A stretch of 44,132 nt of DNA from contig CAAECW010000043.1 in assembly GCA_900754445.1 (NCBI GenBank), forward strand, positions 1 to 44,132. Direction: 5' to 3'. The number at the start of each line of letters is the position of its first letter. Within the stretch, counting starts at the first letter, position 1. The notes beneath the pieces were generated by a model that searched no databases, had not been told where the DNA came from, and saw only the letters and a list, made by a program, of their open reading frames with translations. Of this stretch, positions 33,267-41,914 are shown in pieces. This DNA is from an uncultured Collinsella sp. (GTDB lineage Bacteria > Actinomycetota > Coriobacteriia > Coriobacteriales > Coriobacteriaceae). The position numbers were made by a program, and so were the translations under genes.

Positions 33267-34009
33267 GAGCACCACCCCTTGCTGTCTTACGTGTGGCTCA
33301 CGGGGTTTGGGTATGGCTTCGCCAGGGCGCTTGTGCGCAAAGGCGCTCCATATTCAAACCCTGAGCCCAGTCAGACAAGCACGTGGCTCTGCCCCACCGT
33401 GAACGGTATGTACAAATGCAGTTGCTAGAGGAGCGGACGCATATCGCAAAATGACCGCGCCCCAGTTGGCTGCGTGCGAGCCAGTCAAGCAGGTACGAAA
33501 CTGGACCGCACGCAAACAGCTGTTGGACTGCTGTGGTTTGCCAAAGCAACTTATTGCACTACCTAAAGCGAACTAATTAATTAGACGCAAAAGCAAGAAC
33601 AAAACGTGCATGGCAATCAATATTGGAGCTCGTGGTTTTTCTAACACCGCCGTTACGGCCGGATGCTGATCGACCCTGCGTTTTGCGACTTGCTGGAGCC
33701 GCGAGCACAGTTGAACTCATGTAACGTTAGTTATCCTAGCACAAGCTGGTAGCGAAACTGATTTGGCTTGTGGTGGACAACATATCGTTCATTTAGCGTG
33801 TTCAAGGGGGTTGTTTTGGGATGTTGTTCACATTGGCGCAGGATATTGGGGTGCTAACGGAGGTTATGGATGCTCCTGAAGCCCGAATTGACCAGCGAGG
33901 CGTTCTGGTAATTGCGTTTGTCCAACAAACTATGTACAGAGATGGGAAATAAATTGTGCAACTTTTTGTTGGCGTAGGTGGGGTTTGTGGCGCGTGGTTT
34001 TTTGGCATG
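33267..34009. other. Long leader and intergenic region of the polysaccharide operon
   Basis: About 740 bases without a credible gene. The operon promoter and 5' leader, where a NusG-paralog signal would lie, must be here, but I could not place them. The right end leads into the tRNA-Ala terminator. Confidence 0.55.
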
Positions 34010-34039
34010 AAAAAAGGCCTTCGGAATTCCGAAGGCCTT
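34010..34039 (-). terminator. Intrinsic terminator of the right tRNA-Ala gene
   Basis: A perfect 11-bp stem AAGGCCTTCGG/CCGAAGGCCTT with loop AATT, followed on the minus strand by TTTTTT. It lies 15 bases beyond the tRNA 3' end. The sequence differs from the left tRNA terminator. Confidence 0.9.
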
Positions 34040-34053
34040 TGCATTCACGATGG

Positions 34054-34126
34054 TGGAGACGAGGGGGATCGAACCCCTGACCTCTTGACTGCCAGTCAAG
34101 CGCTCTCCCAGCTGAGCTACGCCCCC
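34054..34126 (-). tRNA. tRNA-Ala (anticodon GGC), second identical copy
   Basis: It has the same 73 bases, cloverleaf, anticodon GGC and uncoded CCA as the copy at 50-122, and the same strand. This copy marks the border between the accessory region and the housekeeping genes to the right. Confidence 0.97.
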
Positions 34127-34139
34127 GTGACGAGGAGAT

Positions 34140-34168
34140 ACTATAGGGGAAGTTGGCGCGGCGTGCAA
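34140..34168 (-). promoter_or_regulatory. Promoter of the right tRNA-Ala gene
   Basis: TTGCAC, a 17-base spacer and TATAGT on the minus strand match the promoter of the left copy. Confidence 0.8.
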
Positions 34169-34198
34169 GGACTTTTTTTTGGGTCAGTTTCTAAATGC

Positions 34199-34840
34199 CT
34201 ATTGATATAGGTAAGCGATGGCGGTGCCGGTGCGGACTTGGATTGTGGCTGTTGATCTGACGACGTTGCTGATGCCCGTGTCGGCTAACAGGTCCAGGGG
34301 GCTGTGATCTAGTTCCCACTCTAGGCCGTGCTCGCTTACCTCGGTGTTGGGGGCTATGGCGATGATGGAGAACGTCTTGCCCTCGGCGCCTTCAATGGTC
34401 CACGATTCGCCTCCGTGCAGGATGCGGGCCGTGGTCTCGTCTTCGGCGATCCAGATAGGAGCATCCTCGTAGCCTGCGAGCAGCCCCAGTACGGAAAGTG
34501 CCATATCCGGGCGGCCGCCAGTGGCGCAGGTTGCAACCACTTCGGCACCCGGCCAGCGGCGGCGGACGGAACAGAGCGCCAGCGCCAGATCGGTATAGTC
34601 CTTGTATGGGTCGTGGCGCTCAACTTCAAAGTCGGTGGCGGCATCGACTAACGCGCGGCCCGCATCGCTCACCGTGTCGGCATCCCCCACATAGACGTCG
34701 CAGCTCAGGCCAGCGCCCAGCAGCGCATCGAGTCCGCGGTCCACGGCGACAACGTGGTCACATTCCCCTACTAGCCTACGCAACAGATCCGCGCTCGCCA
34801 CCACGGGCGAGCCGCAGACCACTAATACCTTGCAAGCCAC
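34199..34840 (-). CDS. thiN: Thiamine diphosphokinase
   Basis: 213 residues. ThiN-type landmarks: VVAVDRGLDALLGAG, the GD(A/F)D motif as VYVGDADTVSD, DPYKDYTDLALAL (the DKD-x-TD catalytic segment), and GGRPDMALSVLGLL. It transfers pyrophosphate from ATP to thiamine, making thiamine diphosphate in the cytosol. The last third is a beta domain of the usual size. It is probably co-transcribed with the HAD phosphatase 9 bases upstream. Ordinary core gene outside the accessory region. Confidence 0.85.
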   Translation of the reverse strand: MACKVLVVCGSPVVASADLLRRLVGECDHVVAVDRGLDALLGAGLSCDVYVGDADTVSDAGRALVDAATDFEVERHDPYKDYTDLALALCSVRRRWPGAEVVATCATGGRPDMALSVLGLLAGYEDAPIWIAEDETTARILHGGESWTIEGAEGKTFSIIAIAPNTEVSEHGLEWELDHSPLDLLADTGISNVVRSTATIQVRTGTAIAYLYQ

Positions 34841-34849
34841 AGCCCTCGC

Positions 34850-35539
34850 CTATCCCTCAAACGAAAGTACGCGGGCCAGATCCAGCTCCTCGTAGCTGTC
34901 GATAAAGATATCGCAGTTTGCGCGCACATCGTCGCGCTTCATACGGCCGTGCGGGTCATAAATACCTACACGCTTAAAGCCGGCGGTGCCAGAGCTCTTT
35001 AGGCCAAAGACGGCGTCCTCAAACACCCAAGCGCGCTCAAACTTGTGCCCATGGCGCTCCTCCAGGCGGCGCAGCGCCAGCTCGTATACGTCGGGGAACT
35101 GCTTAGAGCGACCTGCCTCGCCCGTGGTGGTCACAAACTCCATGTAGGCATCGAGCCCGGCACCCGCAAGCGCAGACTTAACCAGATCGGCCGGCGTGGA
35201 CGTGGCAACGCACATGGCAATGCCGGCCGCCTTCGCCTGCTCCAAAAATGCAAGCAGGCCCTCGCGCGGCGGCACCTTGGAGTAGCCGTCGATCAAAATC
35301 TCGCCCAGCTCGCGATACAGCTCCTCGCCATTCGCGCCAATGCCCCACGTGTCGTGGTAGGCCTGGCACTCGTCCTCCAGCGACAGGTGCTCAAACTGGG
35401 CAAAATCATCGACCGTCACGTCGACACCGTGGCGGTGCAATAACTCGGGCTGGGCATAGGCCCAAACGGGGGTGCTATTTACCAGCGTGCCGTCGCAATC
35501 GAAAATAAAAGCAACCTTGGGAGCGGCGGTGTGGGACAT
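34850..35539 (-). CDS. HAD-superfamily phosphatase (subfamily IA, beta-phosphoglucomutase-like)
   Basis: 229 residues from the ATG at 35539 (AAAGG 7 bases upstream). The four HAD motifs are present: FIFDCDGTLVNS (nucleophile and acid Asp), CVATSTP (Ser/Thr), a lysine in GRSKQFPDVYELAL, and AWVFEDAVFGL (acid pair). A helical cap domain lies between motifs 1 and 2. The substrate is a small phosphorylated metabolite; the beta-phosphoglucomutase-like layout and the divergent glycogen operon hint at a sugar phosphate, but this is not certain. It shares the operator-rich upstream region with glgB. Confidence 0.85.
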   Translation of the reverse strand: MSHTAAPKVAFIFDCDGTLVNSTPVWAYAQPELLHRHGVDVTVDDFAQFEHLSLEDECQAYHDTWGIGANGEELYRELGEILIDGYSKVPPREGLLAFLEQAKAAGIAMCVATSTPADLVKSALAGAGLDAYMEFVTTTGEAGRSKQFPDVYELALRRLEERHGHKFERAWVFEDAVFGLKSSGTAGFKRVGIYDPHGRMKRDDVRANCDIFIDSYEELDLARVLSFEG

Positions 35540-35561
35540 AAACGAACCTTTCGATATCAAA

Positions 35562-35674
35562 TGGTAAACATCCTGCTAAAAACGTTTTACCAAACGTCAG
35601 CCAAACAATTTTGAAACCCAAATTGGTAAAACTGTCAAGAGTTTTACCACGGCAATTCTGCCAGTGGTATAAAC
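35562..35674. promoter_or_regulatory. Cluster of inverted TGGTAAAAC half-sites between HAD gene and glgB
   Basis: TGGTAAAC (35562-35569) pairs with GTTTTACCA (35584-35592); TGGTAAAAC (35624-35632) pairs with GTTTTACCA (35641-35649) over 8 bases; a variant TGGTATAAAC follows at 35665. The regular two-fold layout is that of operators for a dimeric repressor (LacI- or ROK-like). They probably control glgB rightward, the HAD/thiN pair leftward, or both. Confidence 0.7.
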
Positions 35675-35759
35675 ATGTCGCTTACCGATTAAACGCCTCC
35701 GCAAATCCGCTTTCGTCCATAAAACTAACGCACAGGTGTTATCGTAGTTTCTGCCGAAA

Positions 35760-35785
35760 GTTCCACCGAGCACGCGAGGTGGAAC
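35760..35785. promoter_or_regulatory. GTTCCACC inverted repeat in the glgB leader
   Basis: GTTCCACC and its complement GGTGGAAC flank 10 bases about 85 bases before the glgB start. It may be a second operator or an RNA hairpin in the 5' leader. Confidence 0.5.
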
Positions 35786-35870
35786 GAATCACAGAAACTT
35801 CGCCGTCCCTTCGATTCGTGCAGCCTTGGACCTTTCGCATCTAGTCACCAAGGCAACACGCTGCCGCGTC

Positions 35871-38132
35871 ATGATGGGATCAAACGTGAGCGATACAAAG
35901 CTAAAGCCAACGGCTAAAAAGCCCGCAACCCGCAAACCGGCTCCGCACGCACCGGAGCTCTCCAAGGACGATGTCTACCTGTTTGGCATTGGAATGTGGG
36001 AGCGCAGCTGGGAAAAGATGGGCGCGCATCCCGACACGCAGCAGCGCACGCGTGGCTGGCGCTTTTGCGTTTGGGCGCCCGACGTAAAGAGCGTCCATGT
36101 CATTGGCGAATTTAACGATTGGAATGAGGAAGCCAACCCGCTGGTGCCCGTGCATACGAGCGCTATTTGGGAAGGCTTTATTCCTGGGGCCGAGCAGGGC
36201 CAGCTCTATAAATATCTCATCGAGACCAACGAGGGCGAGAAGCTCTACAAGGCCGATCCATACGCCTTTAAGGCCGAGTGCCCTCCGGGTACCGCGAGCG
36301 TGCTGTGGACCCTCGATGGCTACAAGTGGAACGACGCCACGTGGCTCAAACGCCGCGCCGGCCACAACCACATGTCGCAGCCGCTTAACATCTACGAGGT
36401 GCATATTGGCTCGTGGAAGCGCCACGGCGATGCGCCGCAGGGCGAGCCGGACGAGTACGGCAACTACCCCGGTCCCATGGACCCATTCCCCGCGCAGCGC
36501 GGCGAGTTTTACACCTACGACGACCTGTCGGTGGAGCTCGTGGACTACGTGCGCGACATGGGCTATACGCATATCGAGGTCATGCCGCTCATGGAGCATC
36601 CCTTCGACGGCTCCTGGGGTTACCAGACGACCGGCTACTATGCCGCCACATCGCGCTACGGCAACCCGCAGCAGCTCATGCACTTTATCGATGCGTGCCA
36701 CGAGGCGGGCATTGGCGTGATCATGGACTGGGTGCCCGGCGGTTTTTGCGCCGACTCCCATGGCCTTGCCACCTTTAACGGCCACATGCTGTTTGAGCAC
36801 GAGATTCACCCCAACTGGGGCACGCACAAGTTTGACTTCGCCCGCGGCGAGGTCCGCTCCTTCCTGGTCTCCAACGTGCTGTATTGGCTCGAGAACTTCC
36901 ACGTTGACGGCATTCGCATGGATGGCGTGTCCAGCATGCTGTACCTCAACTTTGGCATTGACGATCCGGGCCAAAAGAAGTTCAACAAGTACGGTACTGA
37001 GGAGGACCTGGACGCCAGCGCGTTTATCCGCCAGGTCAACTGCGCCGTGGAGGCGCACTACCCCGACGTGATGATGATGGCCGAGGAGTCCACTGCGTGG
37101 CCGCTCGTGACCTATCCGCCGCAGGACGGCGGCCTGGGCTTCCACTACAAGTGGGACATGGGCTGGATGAACGACACCCTGCACTACATGCAGACCGATT
37201 TTCCGTGGCGCCCCGGCAACCACGGCCTGCTCACGTTCTCCATCATGTACGCCTTTACCGAGAACTTTATTTGCCCGCTGAGCCACGACGAGGTCGTGCA
37301 CGGCAAATGCTCGCTCATCGGCCGCATGCCGGGCGACTGGTGGCGCCAGTTTGCCGGCCTGCGCACGCTGGCCTTCTACCAAATGACGCACCCCGGTGCC
37401 AAGCTCAACTTTATGGGCAACGAGATCGGCCAGTTTATTGAGTGGCGCTACTACGAGTCCATCCAGTGGTTCCTGACCGAGGAGTACGAGACCCACCGTC
37501 ATCATCAGGCGTTCATTAAGGCGCTCAACCACCTGTACACCGCCGAGCCCGCCCTGTACGAGCGCGGCTACACCGACGACGGCTTTACCTGGATCGACGC
37601 GGATAACTCCAAGCAGTCCATCGTGAGCTTTGTGCGTCAGGGCGAGGACGTCGATGACGACCTGGTGATCCTGATCAACTTTGACCCGGCAAGCTACGAG
37701 AGCTTCCGTGTGGGCGTGCCGCGCGAGGGTGACTGGGAGGTCATCTTTGATTCCGACCGTCCCGAGTTTGGCGGCAGCGGTTACGCCGGTGAGGAGCCCT
37801 ACACCTGCTCGAGCGAGCCCTATCCCTGGAACGGGCAAATGGACTCCATCGAGATGAAGGTGCCCGGCCTGGCAGGCGTGGTACTTAAGCGCCGCGGACC
37901 CAGCAGCTACAAGCCGCCCGTGGTCGAGAAGCCCAAGAAGGCGACGCGCAAGCGCACGTCCTCGGTGAAGCCCAAGCCCGCGGCCGCCAAGAAGGCTCCG
38001 GCTAAGGCGAAGGCTGCCAAGCCCGCTGCCAAGGCTTCGACCAAGTCCACCACGGTCAAGAAGGCGGCTACCAAAAAGGCTGCTCCCAAGGCCAAGGCAG
38101 CTGCTGTTAAGGCTTCTGCCAAGAAAGCGTAA
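35871..38132 (+). CDS. glgB: Glycogen branching enzyme with histone-like C-terminal tail
   Basis: 753 residues from the ATG at 35871; the ribosome site is weak, and the next ATG codon (35874) or a GTG at 35887 are alternatives. After a basic, Pro/Ala-rich N-terminal stretch (about 10-30), a CBM48 domain is followed by the GH13 barrel: IGVIMDWVPGGF, nucleophile Asp351 in DGIRMDGVSSMLYLNF, acid Glu405 in MMMAEEST, and Asp473 in LSHDEVVHGK. It cuts alpha-1,4 glucan and reattaches it as alpha-1,6 branches. The last 60-odd residues are almost only Lys, Ala, Pro, Thr and Ser (KKAPAKAKAAKPAAKAS), like a histone H1 tail; branching enzymes normally end with the beta domain. It is the first gene of glgBPCDA. 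Confidence 0.93.
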   Translation: MMGSNVSDTKLKPTAKKPATRKPAPHAPELSKDDVYLFGIGMWERSWEKMGAHPDTQQRTRGWRFCVWAPDVKSVHVIGEFNDWNEEANPLVPVHTSAIWEGFIPGAEQGQLYKYLIETNEGEKLYKADPYAFKAECPPGTASVLWTLDGYKWNDATWLKRRAGHNHMSQPLNIYEVHIGSWKRHGDAPQGEPDEYGNYPGPMDPFPAQRGEFYTYDDLSVELVDYVRDMGYTHIEVMPLMEHPFDGSWGYQTTGYYAATSRYGNPQQLMHFIDACHEAGIGVIMDWVPGGFCADSHGLATFNGHMLFEHEIHPNWGTHKFDFARGEVRSFLVSNVLYWLENFHVDGIRMDGVSSMLYLNFGIDDPGQKKFNKYGTEEDLDASAFIRQVNCAVEAHYPDVMMMAEESTAWPLVTYPPQDGGLGFHYKWDMGWMNDTLHYMQTDFPWRPGNHGLLTFSIMYAFTENFICPLSHDEVVHGKCSLIGRMPGDWWRQFAGLRTLAFYQMTHPGAKLNFMGNEIGQFIEWRYYESIQWFLTEEYETHRHHQAFIKALNHLYTAEPALYERGYTDDGFTWIDADNSKQSIVSFVRQGEDVDDDLVILINFDPASYESFRVGVPREGDWEVIFDSDRPEFGGSGYAGEEPYTCSSEPYPWNGQMDSIEMKVPGLAGVVLKRRGPSSYKPPVVEKPKKATRKRTSSVKPKPAAAKKAPAKAKAAKPAAKASTKSTTVKKAATKKAAPKAKAAAVKASAKKA

Positions 38133-38190
38133 CCAAGGCGTTACCACTGTAATTACCCACCCCGTGAGGGCGTAGGATACAAGTCATAAC

Positions 38191-38225
38191 CGTTCCGGGA
38201 GAAACATCCCCGGGGGAAAGGAACG
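38191..38225 (+). promoter_or_regulatory. Possible hairpin covering the glgP ribosome site
   Basis: CGTTCC (38191-38196) can pair with GGAACG (38220-38225), which includes the glgP Shine-Dalgarno (AAAGGAA). A GC-rich inner region lies between. It could couple glgP translation to upstream events. Confidence 0.35.
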
Positions 38226-38226
38226 T

Positions 38227-40653
38227 ATGAATAAGATCTTCGACAACAAGCAGGAGTTTACCGAGCTCTATCGCGATGCCGTCATGAGCATCAGTGGCAA
38301 GAGTGTTGAGGCCGCCAGCGACCTCGACCGCTTTAACGCCCTGGCCAAGCTCGTGGCCGAGAAGGCCCGCACCGTTGCCACCAAGAGCGACGCCCGCGCC
38401 ACCGCCGAGGGCAAGAAGCGCGTGTACTACTTCTCGATCGAGTTTTTGATCGGTCGCCTGCTCGACAACTACCTGCTTAACTTTGGCGTGCGCGACATGG
38501 TCGCCGAGGCGCTCGACGACATGGGCTTCGACCTGTCCGTCATCGAGAACCAGGAGCCCGATCCGGCGCTGGGCAACGGTGGCCTGGGCCGTCTGGCCGC
38601 GTGCTTCCTGGATTCCATGGCAGCCGAGGGCATTGCTGGCTACGGCAACGGCATGCGCTACCGCTACGGCCTGTTTAAGCAGGAGATCGTCAACGGCAGC
38701 CAGGTGGAGGCCACCGACGAGTGGCTCACCCACGGCTATCCCTGGGAGGTTCGTCGTCAGGACAAGGCCGTGACCATTAAGTTTGGTGGCCGCGTCGAGG
38801 GCTTTGAGGAGAATGGCCGCACGTTCTACCGCACGGTGGACACGCAGGATATCCTGGCCGTTCCCTATGACATCCCCGTTGTGGGCTATGCCGGCGAGAC
38901 CGTCAACAAGCTGCGCGTTTGGGCCGCCGAGCCGGTCGAGGAGCACTTTGACCTTGAGGCCTTCAACCGCGGCGACTACGCCCTGGCCGATGCCGAGCGT
39001 GCCGAGGCCGAGGCCATCAGCGCCATCCTCTACCCCAACGACGCAGGCGAGCATGGTCGCCTGCTTCGCCTGAAGCAGGAGTACCTGTTTGTCTCGGCCG
39101 GCATCTACAGCCTGCTCGACACCTTTGAGAAGGAGCACGGCGAGAACTGGGAGCTGCTGCCGCAGTTTGTGGCCATCCATACCAACGACACGCACCCCGC
39201 CATGTGCGGCCCCGAGCTCATGCGCATCCTCATCGACGAGAAGAAGCTCGAGTGGGACGACGCCTGGAACATCGTGACGCAGGTCGTAAGCTACACCAAC
39301 CACACCATCCTGCCCGAGGCTCTGGAGAAGTGGCCCATCGGCACGTTCTCCAAGCTCCTCCCCCGCGTGTACCAGATCATCGACGAGATCAGCCGTCGTT
39401 GGCACGAGTCGTTCGACACCACGCAGGAGGGCTGGCAGGAGCGTCTGCGCCAGACCGCTATCCTGTGGGACGGCGAGATTCGCATGGCCAACCTGTCCGT
39501 GATCTGCAGCCACAGCGTCAACGGTGTGGCAAAGATCCACTCCGACATCATCAAGAACATCGTGCTCAAGGACTTCTATGCCCTGACGCCGGAGAAGTTC
39601 AACAACAAGACCAACGGCATCTCGCACCGTCGCTTCTTTGCCGAGGCCAACCCCACCTATGCCAAGCTCGTGACCGAGGCCATTGGCGATGGCTGGCTTA
39701 AGGACGCCTTTGAGCTCGAAAAGCTTAAAGAGTTCCAGAACGACACCGAGTTCCTGAAGGCCGTGGGAGCCTCCAAGCGCGCCAACAAGGGGCGTCTGGC
39801 CGCCTACGTTAAGGCCGAGACCGGTCTGGTCATCGACCCCAACACCGTCTTCGACGTTCAGGTGAAGCGCTTCCATGCCTATAAGCGCCAGCTCATGAAC
39901 ATCATGAAGGTAATGGGCATCTACAACCGTCGCATCGCCGATCCCAACTTCCACGTGACGCCGACGACCTTCATCTTTAGCGGCAAGGCTGCCTCGAGCT
40001 ACACCTTTGCCAAGGAGACCATCCGTCTCATTAACTCCGTGGCCGACGTCATCAACAACGACCCGCGCGTCAACGAGGTCATGAAGGTCTGCTTTATCCC
40101 CAACTTCCGCGTGAGCAACGCCCAGCTCATCTACCCTGCCGCCGAGATCTCGGAGCAGATCTCCACGGCCGGCAAGGAGGCCTCGGGCACGTCCAACATG
40201 AAGCTCATGATGAACGGCGCCATTACGCTGGGCACCCTCGACGGCGCCAACATCGAGATCGCCGACCTGGCCGGCCGAGAGAACGAGGCCATCTTCGGTC
40301 TGACCGCCCCCGAGGTCGAGCAGCTCTGGGCATCCAACAGCTACTTTGCGTGGGATACGCTCAACGGCGACCGCGAGCGACTGGGCCGCGTGATGGACGA
40401 GCTCAAGGACAACACCTTTGCGGGTCTTTCGGGCAACTTCGAGAGCATCTACAACGAGCTCATGAACAACAACGACCCCGACCTGGTCATGGCCGACTTT
40501 CGCAGCTACGTGGATGCATGGGAAAAGCTCACCGGCAGCTACGGCGACCAGGAGACCTGGAACCGCAAGGCGCTGCTGAACACCGCCTCGAGCGGCTGGT
40601 TCTCGAGCGACCGCACCATTCGCGAGTACCGCGACGAGATCTGGCACGCGTAA
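38227..40653 (+). CDS. glgP: Glycogen/alpha-glucan phosphorylase
   Basis: 808 residues with a good ribosome site (AAAGGAACGT). Family GT35 signatures: DPALGNGGLGRLAACFLDS near residue 115, FDVQVKRFHAYKRQLMN, and EASGTSNMKLMMNGAITLGT with Lys659 binding pyridoxal phosphate. It releases glucose-1-phosphate from glycogen chain ends by phosphorolysis. Normal length. It lies 94 bases after glgB, so synthesis and breakdown genes share one operon. Confidence 0.96.
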   Translation: MNKIFDNKQEFTELYRDAVMSISGKSVEAASDLDRFNALAKLVAEKARTVATKSDARATAEGKKRVYYFSIEFLIGRLLDNYLLNFGVRDMVAEALDDMGFDLSVIENQEPDPALGNGGLGRLAACFLDSMAAEGIAGYGNGMRYRYGLFKQEIVNGSQVEATDEWLTHGYPWEVRRQDKAVTIKFGGRVEGFEENGRTFYRTVDTQDILAVPYDIPVVGYAGETVNKLRVWAAEPVEEHFDLEAFNRGDYALADAERAEAEAISAILYPNDAGEHGRLLRLKQEYLFVSAGIYSLLDTFEKEHGENWELLPQFVAIHTNDTHPAMCGPELMRILIDEKKLEWDDAWNIVTQVVSYTNHTILPEALEKWPIGTFSKLLPRVYQIIDEISRRWHESFDTTQEGWQERLRQTAILWDGEIRMANLSVICSHSVNGVAKIHSDIIKNIVLKDFYALTPEKFNNKTNGISHRRFFAEANPTYAKLVTEAIGDGWLKDAFELEKLKEFQNDTEFLKAVGASKRANKGRLAAYVKAETGLVIDPNTVFDVQVKRFHAYKRQLMNIMKVMGIYNRRIADPNFHVTPTTFIFSGKAASSYTFAKETIRLINSVADVINNDPRVNEVMKVCFIPNFRVSNAQLIYPAAEISEQISTAGKEASGTSNMKLMMNGAITLGTLDGANIEIADLAGRENEAIFGLTAPEVEQLWASNSYFAWDTLNGDRERLGRVMDELKDNTFAGLSGNFESIYNELMNNNDPDLVMADFRSYVDAWEKLTGSYGDQETWNRKALLNTASSGWFSSDRTIREYRDEIWHA

Positions 40654-40761
40654 AGGCGCGCGAACTCCCCTATGCCAGCACGGCATTACTCGACGGGCGT
40701 GACGTTGCGCCGCGCCCGTCGCTAATGGGTTTAGGAACATCGATGACAGAAGGAGAAATCG

Positions 40762-41910
40762 ATGAGTAAGAAAGAATGCATCGCGATGCTCCTCGCAGGA
40801 GGACAGGGCAGCCGATTGGGGGCACTCACCCAAAAGATCGCCAAGCCGGCGGTTAGCTTTGGTGGTAAGTTCCGCATTATCGACTTTTCGCTGTCCAACT
40901 GCTCCAACTCGGGCATCGACACGGTGGGCGTTCTGACGCAGTATCGCCCCTACCTGCTGCATGCCTACGTGGGCTCCGGCGAGGCGTGGGATCTTGACAG
41001 CCGCGACGGCGGCGTGTCGATCCTGCCGCCGTACGAGACGCAGACCGGCGGCGCCTGGTATGCGGGCACGGCCGACGCCATTACGCAGAACCTCGACTAC
41101 ATCAAGGCCAACGACCCCAAGTACGTCCTGATTCTTTCGGGCGATCACCTGTATCGCATGGACTACCGCAAGATGCTCAAGACGCACATTGAGAACAACG
41201 CCGACCTCACGGTAAGCGTTATGCCCGTGCCGTGGGAGGAGGCCAGCCGCTTTGGCATCCTGACCACCGACCCCGAGGACGGCCGCATCACCAAGTTCAC
41301 CGAGAAGCCCGATAAGCCCGATTCGAATCTCGCGTCCATGGGCATCTACATCTTCTCGGCCGACGTGCTGATCGAGGCGCTCGAGGAGGACGCTCTGGAC
41401 CAGCGCTCGAGCCACGACTTTGGCAAGGACATCATCCCCAAGCTGCTCGGCGAGGGCAAGCGCCTGTACAGCTACGAGTTCCACGGCTTTTGGAAGGACG
41501 TCGGCACCATCGCCAGCTTCCACGAGACCTCGATGGACCTGCTTGGCAACAACCCCGAGTTCGATCTGTTTGACAAGCACTTCCCCATCATGTCCAACAT
41601 CACCACGCGTCCGCCGCACTACATTGGCCCGGATGGTCGCCTGGACGACTGCCTGGTCTCCAACGGCTGCAAGATCTACGGTACCGCTCGCCACTCGATC
41701 CTTTCGACCGATGTCATCATCGAGGAGCGCGCCGTGGTCGAGGACTCCGTGCTGCTGCCGGGAGCGCACGTTAAGAGCGGCGCGCACATCTGCCGCGCTA
41801 TTTTGGGCGAGAACTCCACGGTCGAAGAGGGCGTGAAGCTCGGCTCTGTCGATACCACCAAGGATACGGCCGTCGTTGGAAATGACGTCGTTATCGGGAA
41901 GGGGGAATGA
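40762..41910 (+). CDS. glgC: Glucose-1-phosphate adenylyltransferase (catalytic subunit)
   Basis: 382 residues; AGAAGGAG precedes the ATG. LLAGGQGSRLGALTQKIAKP is the nucleotidyltransferase loop. FRIIDFSLSNC, YAGTADAIT, LSGDHLYRMDY (catalytic Asp) and FTEKPDKPDSNLASMGIYIF follow. The C-terminal hexapeptide beta-helix is present (CKIYGTARHSILS). It makes ADP-glucose from ATP and glucose-1-phosphate, the committing step. The gene overlaps nothing and ends 4 bases before glgD, so the two subunits are made together. Confidence 0.95.
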   Translation: MSKKECIAMLLAGGQGSRLGALTQKIAKPAVSFGGKFRIIDFSLSNCSNSGIDTVGVLTQYRPYLLHAYVGSGEAWDLDSRDGGVSILPPYETQTGGAWYAGTADAITQNLDYIKANDPKYVLILSGDHLYRMDYRKMLKTHIENNADLTVSVMPVPWEEASRFGILTTDPEDGRITKFTEKPDKPDSNLASMGIYIFSADVLIEALEEDALDQRSSHDFGKDIIPKLLGEGKRLYSYEFHGFWKDVGTIASFHETSMDLLGNNPEFDLFDKHFPIMSNITTRPPHYIGPDGRLDDCLVSNGCKIYGTARHSILSTDVIIEERAVVEDSVLLPGAHVKSGAHICRAILGENSTVEEGVKLGSVDTTKDTAVVGNDVVIGKGE

Positions 41911-41914
41911 TCCG

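Noticed and set aside
1..34126. An integrative element with tRNA-Ala attachment sites
   Set aside because: No integrase, excisionase, relaxase or conjugation gene is visible between the tRNA copies, and both tRNAs have their own promoter and terminator.
33854..34168. Minus-strand frame running through the right tRNA-Ala gene
   Set aside because: It translates tRNA sequence and is the usual false ORF over a tRNA; the same holds for the frames at 3-236, 2015-2203 and 33956-34210.
35901..38147. A 748-codon minus-strand frame opposite glgB
   Set aside because: Same codon-bias effect; glgB has full catalytic motifs on the plus strand.
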